Source of the DNA: Gammaproteobacteria bacterium
GTDB lineage: Bacteria; Pseudomonadota; Gammaproteobacteria; Arenicellales; Poriferihabitantaceae
Length of the DNA stretch: 19,153 nt
Assembly: GCA_020027415.1 (NCBI GenBank)
Contig: JAHRAW010000109.1
Location: 1-19,153 of the forward strand
Direction of reading: 5' to 3'
How positions within the stretch are numbered: the stretch's first letter is position 1; every line of letters begins with the position of its first letter. This document shows positions 14,439 to 19,153 of this stretch, in pieces. The translations under genes and the position numbers were made by a program. A model generated the notes under the pieces. The model was not told where the DNA came from. It worked only from the letters and a program-made list of their open reading frames with translations, and searched no databases.

Positions 14439-16733
14439 ATGCCAAGAAAAACCCAAGCCGCTGCCGCCAGCGTGTCGAGCGCACTGAGCGCGCCGCCCGG
14501 CGCATTACAACGCCTGCCGTTTGCCGAATTCACCGAGCGCGCCTACCTGCATTATTCAATGTATGTGATTCTGGATCGCGCCTTACCGCATATCGCCGAC
14601 GGACTCAAGCCGGTGCAACGGCGCATCGTTTATGCGATGTCCGACCTTGGTTTGCACGCCACCGCAAAATTCAAAAAGTCGGCGCGCACGGTGGGCGATG
14701 TGTTGGGGAAGTTTCACCCGCACGGCGACACCGCCTGCTACGAGGCGATGGTGTTGATGGCGCAGCCGTTCAGTTATCGCTACCCGCTAATTGACGGGCA
14801 AGGCAACTGGGGCAGTCAGGACGAGCCGAAGTCGTTTGCCGCGATGCGCTACACCGAGTCGCGCCTGACCAAATACGCGCAGTTGTTGTTGGCTGAACTG
14901 CGCCAAGCGACCGCCGCATGGACGCCTAATTTTGACGGCACTTTGGCGGAGCCGAAACTGCTGCCGGCGCGCTTGCCGAATGTGTTGCTCAATGGCGGCT
15001 CCGGCATCGCCGTGGGCATGGCCACCGACATTCCGCCGCACAACTTGCGCGAAGTGGTGAGCGCATGTCTGCGCCTGCTGGAGGATGCCAACACCAACCT
15101 TGCGGCAATTTGTAAGCATATTAAAGGTCCGGATTTTCCCACCGAAGCGGAGATCATCACCCCGCCGCAGGAACTCCAACAAATCTATCGCACCGGCAGC
15201 GGCTCGCTGCGGCAGCGGGCGGTTTGGTGCGCGGAAGGCGGCAACATGGTGATCATCGCACTGCCCTATCAAGTCTCCGGCTGCCGAATACAAGAGCAGA
15301 TTGCCGCGCAAATGATGGCAAAGAAACTGCCTTGGCTCGCCGACTTGCGCGATGAATCGGATCATGAAAACCCCACGCGGCTGGTGTTGGAACCGCGCTC
15401 CAATCGCGTGGACGCCGAGGCGCTGATGCAGCACCTGTTCGCCACCACCGATTTAGAACGCAGTTATCGCGTCAACCTAAACATGATTGGCTTGGACGGA
15501 CGCCCGCATGTGTTTGACTTGAAAACGCTGCTCGCGCAATGGCTTGACTATCGCATCGCCACGGTCACTCGGCGTCTGCAATTTCGCTTGGCGCAAGTGA
15601 CCGAGCGGCTGCATATTCTGCAAGGCTTGCTGGCGGTGTTTCTCAACCTAGCGCGGGTCATCCACATGATTCGCCATGAAGAGCATCCCAAGTCGGCGTT
15701 GATGAAACAATTCAAATTGAGCGAGACGCAAGCCGAGGCGATCCTTGAATTGAAGTTGCGCAGTCTGGCGAAACTGGAAGAGATAAAAATCCGCGCTGAG
15801 AAGGAGAAGTTGGACAGCGAACAGAAGCAACTGAGCGCGCTGCTGAAATCCAAACACAACCTGAAAAAATTAGTCAAAAATGAATTGTTGGCGGATGCCG
15901 AAGAGTACGGCGACCCGAGAAGATCGCCGTTGGTGCAACGTCAAGCGGCAAAAGCGTTGCCGCCCGGCGATCTAACCCCGACGGAATCCATCACCGTGAT
16001 TTTATCCGCCACCGGCTGGGTGCGCGCGGCGAAGGGCAACGAGGTGGATGCGGAGGCGTTGAACTACAAAGCCGGCGACAAGTTGTTATGCGCGGTGGGC
16101 GGCGAAACCACCGACTTGCTGCTTACCATCGATTCGTTCGGCAGGTGTTATGCATTGTCGGCGCATGCCCTTCCGTCCGCGCGCAGTTTCGGCGAGCCGC
16201 TGAGCAGCAACTTGAAGCCGCAAGCCGGGGCGCGTTTTTGCGGCTTGATGATGGGCGACGCGAACACTGAATATGTGCTGTGCACCGATGCCGGCTACGG
16301 GTTTGTCGCGCGGCTCGGCGAATTACATACCCGCAACAAAGCCGGCAAAGCGGCGTTGCGGGTGGCGGATGGGAGCGGCGTGTTGTTGCCGCAGCGGGTG
16401 TTTGACTACCCACACGATTGGGTGGCGGTGGTCACCAACCTCGGTCGGCTGCTGATATTTGAAGTCGGCAAACTGCCCCGCCTCAGCAGAGGCAAGGGCT
16501 TAAAGTTGCTCAACATTCCTAAGGCGGATTACCAAGCCGGCGCCGAGCGCGTGGTGGATGTGGCGGTGTTTCGCGACGGCGAAAGTTCGCCGTTACGCGT
16601 GCTCAGCGGCAAGCGCAACTACACCTTGAAAACAGCCGACCTCAAACACTATATCGGCGCGCGCGCGGCGCGCGGTCGCTTGTTGCCCAAGGGCTTTCGC
16701 CAGGTGCGGCGGCTGCAGGCAGTCATCAAGTAA
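14439..16733 (+). CDS. parC: DNA topoisomerase IV subunit A
   Basis: A 764-residue type IIA topoisomerase A subunit that, with ParE, decatenates replicated chromosomes. The first ~26 residues are a low-complexity extension; the core starts at LPFAEFTERAYLHYSMYVILDRALP. Catalytic Tyr138 lies in AAMRYTESRL (E. coli Tyr120). The length (E. coli 752) and GNWGSQDEPKSFAAMRYTE favour ParC over GyrA; the GyrA-box heptad is not seen. The quinolone-determining helix reads HPHGDTACYEAMV, so the E. coli Ser80 position is Thr98 and Glu84 is Glu102. A coiled-coil-rich stretch at about 410-490 is followed by the degenerate C-terminal beta-pinwheel. parE is not in the window. purC follows on the same strand; the parC TAA is directly abutted by an ATG. 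Confidence 0.96.
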   Translation: MPRKTQAAAASVSSALSAPPGALQRLPFAEFTERAYLHYSMYVILDRALPHIADGLKPVQRRIVYAMSDLGLHATAKFKKSARTVGDVLGKFHPHGDTACYEAMVLMAQPFSYRYPLIDGQGNWGSQDEPKSFAAMRYTESRLTKYAQLLLAELRQATAAWTPNFDGTLAEPKLLPARLPNVLLNGGSGIAVGMATDIPPHNLREVVSACLRLLEDANTNLAAICKHIKGPDFPTEAEIITPPQELQQIYRTGSGSLRQRAVWCAEGGNMVIIALPYQVSGCRIQEQIAAQMMAKKLPWLADLRDESDHENPTRLVLEPRSNRVDAEALMQHLFATTDLERSYRVNLNMIGLDGRPHVFDLKTLLAQWLDYRIATVTRRLQFRLAQVTERLHILQGLLAVFLNLARVIHMIRHEEHPKSALMKQFKLSETQAEAILELKLRSLAKLEEIKIRAEKEKLDSEQKQLSALLKSKHNLKKLVKNELLADAEEYGDPRRSPLVQRQAAKALPPGDLTPTESITVILSATGWVRAAKGNEVDAEALNYKAGDKLLCAVGGETTDLLLTIDSFGRCYALSAHALPSARSFGEPLSSNLKPQAGARFCGLMMGDANTEYVLCTDAGYGFVARLGELHTRNKAGKAALRVADGSGVLLPQRVFDYPHDWVAVVTNLGRLLIFEVGKLPRLSRGKGLKLLNIPKADYQAGAERVVDVAVFRDGESSPLRVLSGKRNYTLKTADLKHYIGARAARGRLLPKGFRQVRRLQAVIK

Positions 16734-16841
16734 ATGCTAATAATCAAAACGAAAACTACTGACGAGAAAAATTTTTCCTTTCCATTTCCATCTGCTCCGC
16801 ACTTGCGCCAAACCAAGCCAAACGAAAACCCATCCATTGCC

Positions 16842-17741
16842 ATGCGCCAAGCTCGCCAAGCCCTATTTCATTCTGAACTCCCCGACCTAAAATTGCTTAA
16901 CCGCGGCAAAGTGCGCGACCTGTACGCGGTCGGCGAAGAGCATATGCTAATCGTCACCAGCGACCGAATTTCCGCGTTTGATGTGGTGCTGGCGCAACCG
17001 ATTCCCGGCAAAGGCGAAGTGCTGACGCGCGTTGCCAATTTCTGGTTTCAGCGCACCGCGCACTATCTTGCCAACCATCTCAGCGACCTGCCGCTGCAGC
17101 AAGTCATCCCCGACCGGCAGCAACGCCAACGGCTTGGCGCGCGCGCCGTGGTGGTTAAAAAACTCACCCCGTTGCCGTTGGAAGCGGTGGTGCGCGGCTA
17201 TCTCATCGGCTCTGGATGGAATGATTATCAAGCCACCGGCGCGCTTTGCGGGCTCACCCTGCCGCCCAACTTGAAACAAGCGCAACAACTGCCGCAGGTG
17301 TTGTATACCCCTTCCAGCAAGGCACCGATTGGCGAGCATGATGCCAACATTAATTTTCAGCAAACCGTTGACTTAGTGGGCGCGGAAATCGCCGCCCAAG
17401 TTAAACAACTGAGTCTGCGGTTGTATAGCGAAGCGGCTGACTACGCGCGCGCGCGCGGCATCATCATCGCCGACACCAAGTTTGAATTCGGCTTGGATAA
17501 GAACCGCCGACTGCACTTGATTGACGAAGTGTTGACGCCGGATTCATCGCGTTTCTGGTCCGCCGAGCAATATCAGCCCGGCAGCAGTCCGCCCAGTTAT
17601 GACAAACAAATCGTACGCGATTATCTGGAAACGCTGGACTGGGATAAAACCGCCCCCGCTCCGCAGTTGCCGCCGCACATTATCGCCCGCACCGCGCAAC
17701 AATACGCCAACGCCGAACGCATTTTGACTCAGCCCGGATAA
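16842..17741 (+). CDS. purC: SAICAR synthase (phosphoribosylaminoimidazole-succinocarboxamide synthase)
   Basis: A 299-residue enzyme joining aspartate to CAIR with ATP in de novo purine synthesis. It is the longer (~300 residue) PurC type also found in yeast Ade1, rather than the ~240-residue E. coli type. Blocks seen: RGKVRDLYAVG (21-31), the nucleotide-binding SDRISAFDVVLAQPIPGKG (40-58), EAVVRGYLIGSGW (114-126), the signature IADTKFEFG (209-217) and DEVLTPDSSRFW (228-239). An in-frame ATG at 16734, directly after the parC stop, would add 36 residues rich in Lys, Ser and Pro with no PurC likeness, so the ATG at 16842 is preferred; neither start has a clear Shine-Dalgarno. The 108-base gap before it is AT-rich at its start and includes the palindrome GAAAAATTTTTC (16766-16777). 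Confidence 0.94.
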   Translation: MRQARQALFHSELPDLKLLNRGKVRDLYAVGEEHMLIVTSDRISAFDVVLAQPIPGKGEVLTRVANFWFQRTAHYLANHLSDLPLQQVIPDRQQRQRLGARAVVVKKLTPLPLEAVVRGYLIGSGWNDYQATGALCGLTLPPNLKQAQQLPQVLYTPSSKAPIGEHDANINFQQTVDLVGAEIAAQVKQLSLRLYSEAADYARARGIIIADTKFEFGLDKNRRLHLIDEVLTPDSSRFWSAEQYQPGSSPPSYDKQIVRDYLETLDWDKTAPAPQLPPHIIARTAQQYANAERILTQPG

Positions 17742-17769
17742 AACGCCGGGGCAGGCTGTTTTTGTTTGT
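17731..17769 (+). terminator. Probable intrinsic terminator overlapping the purC stop
   Basis: CCCGG (17733-17737) can pair with CCGGG (17746-17750) around an eight-base loop that contains the purC TAA; AGCC and GGCT can extend the pairing with a bulge. A T-rich run, TGTTTTTGTTTGT, follows. The stem is short and imperfect, but the place, between convergent purC and the MFS gene, is right for a terminator. Confidence 0.45.
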
Positions 17770-17791
17770 ACGAGACTTGTTCGCAAACGAC

Positions 17792-19021
17792 TCAGCGTGG
17801 GCGCGATTGGCTAATGTGCCGCGCCATGCGCGAGAACATAGGCGATGTTTTGAGCAGCGCAACGAATTTGGATCGCTGTTCGGCTGGCACCGAAGTGCGG
17901 CGTTTCATCCTCACCACCACCACCACCATCAGGGAAGCATGCACCATACTGGTATACATAAAGAACGCGGCGGCGCCAAAATTTTCCAGCACCAGAGCGG
18001 CGGCATAGGGACCGACCACCGCGCCCACCGAAAAGAAAAAACTCAAGCCCGCCGAGACCAGCACATATTGCCCCAACTCGGCGCGGTCGTTGGCGTGCGC
18101 GGCGGCTAACGAATACAACGGCAAGGCGAACGCGCCGAAGATAAACACGCCAATATACACCGCAGTCACCGCGGCGAACGGCTGAGACGACAGAAAGATT
18201 GCGCCGAGCATGGCGCCAAGCGTCGCCGCCAATACAGTTTTTCGGCGGTCTAACTTGTCGGATAAATATCCCAACGGGTATTGCGATACCGCGCCGCCGA
18301 AAATACCCATGGCCATAAAAATAATCACCGCGTTGGTATCCAATCCAATTTCAATGCCATAAATGGGTCCGATCAAACGGAACGCGGAGTTGGTCAAGCC
18401 AATCACCAACGAGGTCATGCATGCCAACGGGGAAATGCGCCACACTGCACCGATTTCCAGTTTGAGATTGTGCGGCGCATTGGGTTTGGTGCGATTGGAC
18501 AGCGCCACCGGCACCAGCGACAGGCAATACATGATGCTGACCACCGAAAAAATTGGATACCCACCTTCGCCGACAATGGGAATCAGAAACTGCGTGCTGG
18601 TAACCGCCAACAAATCCACGATGCGATACACCCCCAACACCCGGCCGCGCGAAGTGTTTTTTGTACTCTCATTGATCCAACTTTCAATGACCATGAGCAG
18701 GGCGGCAAAACAAAACCCGCTGACCACGCGAATCGCCATCCACACCCAAGCATTCGGCAACATCGCCATCAACAACGGCGCCACCGCGCCAATGGCGGCT
18801 AACGCGGCGAACGTGCGGACATGCCCAATGGAGCGAATCAATCGCGCGGCGCGAAAACTCGCCACCGCAAAACCGACAAAATAACAAGCCCCCATCAAAC
18901 CGATTAAATCGGTATTAAATCCTTCCAGTTTGCCGCGCAACGCAATCAGCGTGCCAAGCATGCCGTTGCCGCCCAGTAGGATGGAAGCGGCTAATAGCAG
19001 CGGGATGATAGGGCGGATCAT
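17792..19021 (-). CDS. MFS transporter, YcaD-like
   Basis: From the ATG at 19021 the protein has 409 residues with about 12 hydrophobic segments, starting MIRPIIPLLLAASILLGGNG. The MFS loop motif between helices 2 and 3 is degenerate (FRAARLIRSIGHVRTF); the second-half equivalent is clear: GYLSDKLDRRKTVL. ESWINE in the fifth-helix region is typical of the YcaD-like group of uncharacterised inner-membrane exporters. The C-terminal tail is basic (MKRRTSVPAEQRSKF and onward). A TTG at 19060 would add 13 residues lacking clear character; it is possible, but ATG is preferred. Substrate is unknown: sugar, drug and organic-acid transporters share this fold. The gene converges on purC and has no evident operon partner within the window. 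Confidence 0.85.
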   Translation of the reverse strand: MIRPIIPLLLAASILLGGNGMLGTLIALRGKLEGFNTDLIGLMGACYFVGFAVASFRAARLIRSIGHVRTFAALAAIGAVAPLLMAMLPNAWVWMAIRVVSGFCFAALLMVIESWINESTKNTSRGRVLGVYRIVDLLAVTSTQFLIPIVGEGGYPIFSVVSIMYCLSLVPVALSNRTKPNAPHNLKLEIGAVWRISPLACMTSLVIGLTNSAFRLIGPIYGIEIGLDTNAVIIFMAMGIFGGAVSQYPLGYLSDKLDRRKTVLAATLGAMLGAIFLSSQPFAAVTAVYIGVFIFGAFALPLYSLAAAHANDRAELGQYVLVSAGLSFFFSVGAVVGPYAAALVLENFGAAAFFMYTSMVHASLMVVVVVRMKRRTSVPAEQRSKFVALLKTSPMFSRMARHISQSRPR

Positions 19022-19153
19022 GGGATGGGGGCTTGCAAAAACAGCGACCCTAACGGTCAATTAATGATGCGCCGATTTGATTTTGAAATGTAGCAATCGT
19101 TTGGTGGCGGGCGGCTACTCCGCGCAGAATTACTATCGCCAGCCGATTTACCT
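19022..19153. other. Right-edge stretch with two competing partial reading frames
   Basis: On the minus strand a frame is open from the right edge to a TAG at 19050-19052 and would end ...GASLIDR, 28 bases before the MFS ATG; it could be the tail of an upstream operon gene. On the plus strand a frame is open from 19068 to the edge and reads ...LVAGGYSAQNYYRQPIY, with codon use closer to its neighbours, but no ATG (only TTG/GTG) and no Shine-Dalgarno. Neither is long enough to identify, and both may be chance. Confidence 0.2.

Noticed and set aside
17910..17935. CAC triplet run resembling a polyhistidine or microsatellite
   Set aside because: It encodes the valine run of the last MFS membrane segment on the minus strand; ordinary hydrophobic codon repetition.
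18281..18802. Plus-strand frames of 173 codons inside the MFS gene
   Set aside because: Shadows; rich in His, Arg and Asn with no membrane or domain character.

Overview
The window reads as a stretch of chromosome from a Gram-negative bacterium, most likely a gammaproteobacterium. ParC, FumC, KefC and MoaB all keep E. coli-like motif blocks; in FumC even the catalytic residue numbers coincide. A lipobox-bearing subtilase autotransporter implies an outer membrane. Base composition looks GC-rich (mid-50s percent by eye, not computed), with frequent TTG leucine codons. I cannot name genus or species. No rRNA, tRNA, CRISPR array, transposase or phage gene is visible, so this is mainly housekeeping chromosome with short repeats and one decayed gene in the gaps.

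Layout. Positions 1-1910, minus strand: a tungsten/molybdenum aldehyde:ferredoxin oxidoreductase (AOR), followed nine bases downstream by the start of an AAA/RecF-like ATPase that runs off the left edge. Positions 1911-2117: a divergent control region. Positions 2118-4784, plus strand: a secreted S8 protease with a lipoprotein signal and a C-terminal autotransporter barrel, converging on fumC (4809-6203, minus). Positions 6204-6797: a gap with two kinds of short tandem repeat and the two ends of a CaiB/BaiF (class III) CoA-transferase gene that has lost its middle. One base later begins a KefC-type K+/H+ antiporter (6798-8606, plus), converging on a small RidA-family gene (8619-9014, minus).

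Positions 9015-13763 hold a minus-strand cluster read from the right: moaD, moaE, then the large ATP-dependent 5-oxoprolinase gene oplAH, whose last codons lie inside an octamer repeat array. Divergent from moaD is a plus-strand run: moaB, parC and purC. It ends at a probable intrinsic terminator. A major facilitator superfamily (MFS) transporter (17792-19021, minus) converges on purC. The last ~90 bases could hold the edge of another gene, but its strand is unclear.

How the genes fit together. MoaD and MoaE form molybdopterin synthase, and MoaB is a MogA-like pterin-binding protein, so three molybdenum-cofactor genes share one divergent region; AOR at the other end needs a tungsten or molybdenum pterin cofactor. 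OplAH (glutamate recovery from 5-oxoproline, a glutathione breakdown product) and KefC (glutathione-gated K+ efflux) both touch glutathione physiology but are not in one operon. FumC, PurC and ParC are core metabolism and DNA topology. The least ordinary items are the intergenic repeat families, the gutted CoA-transferase gene, the duplicated oplAH start, the cysteine-motif duplication in the protease, and the truncated ATPase behind AOR. I found no clear new multi-gene system.
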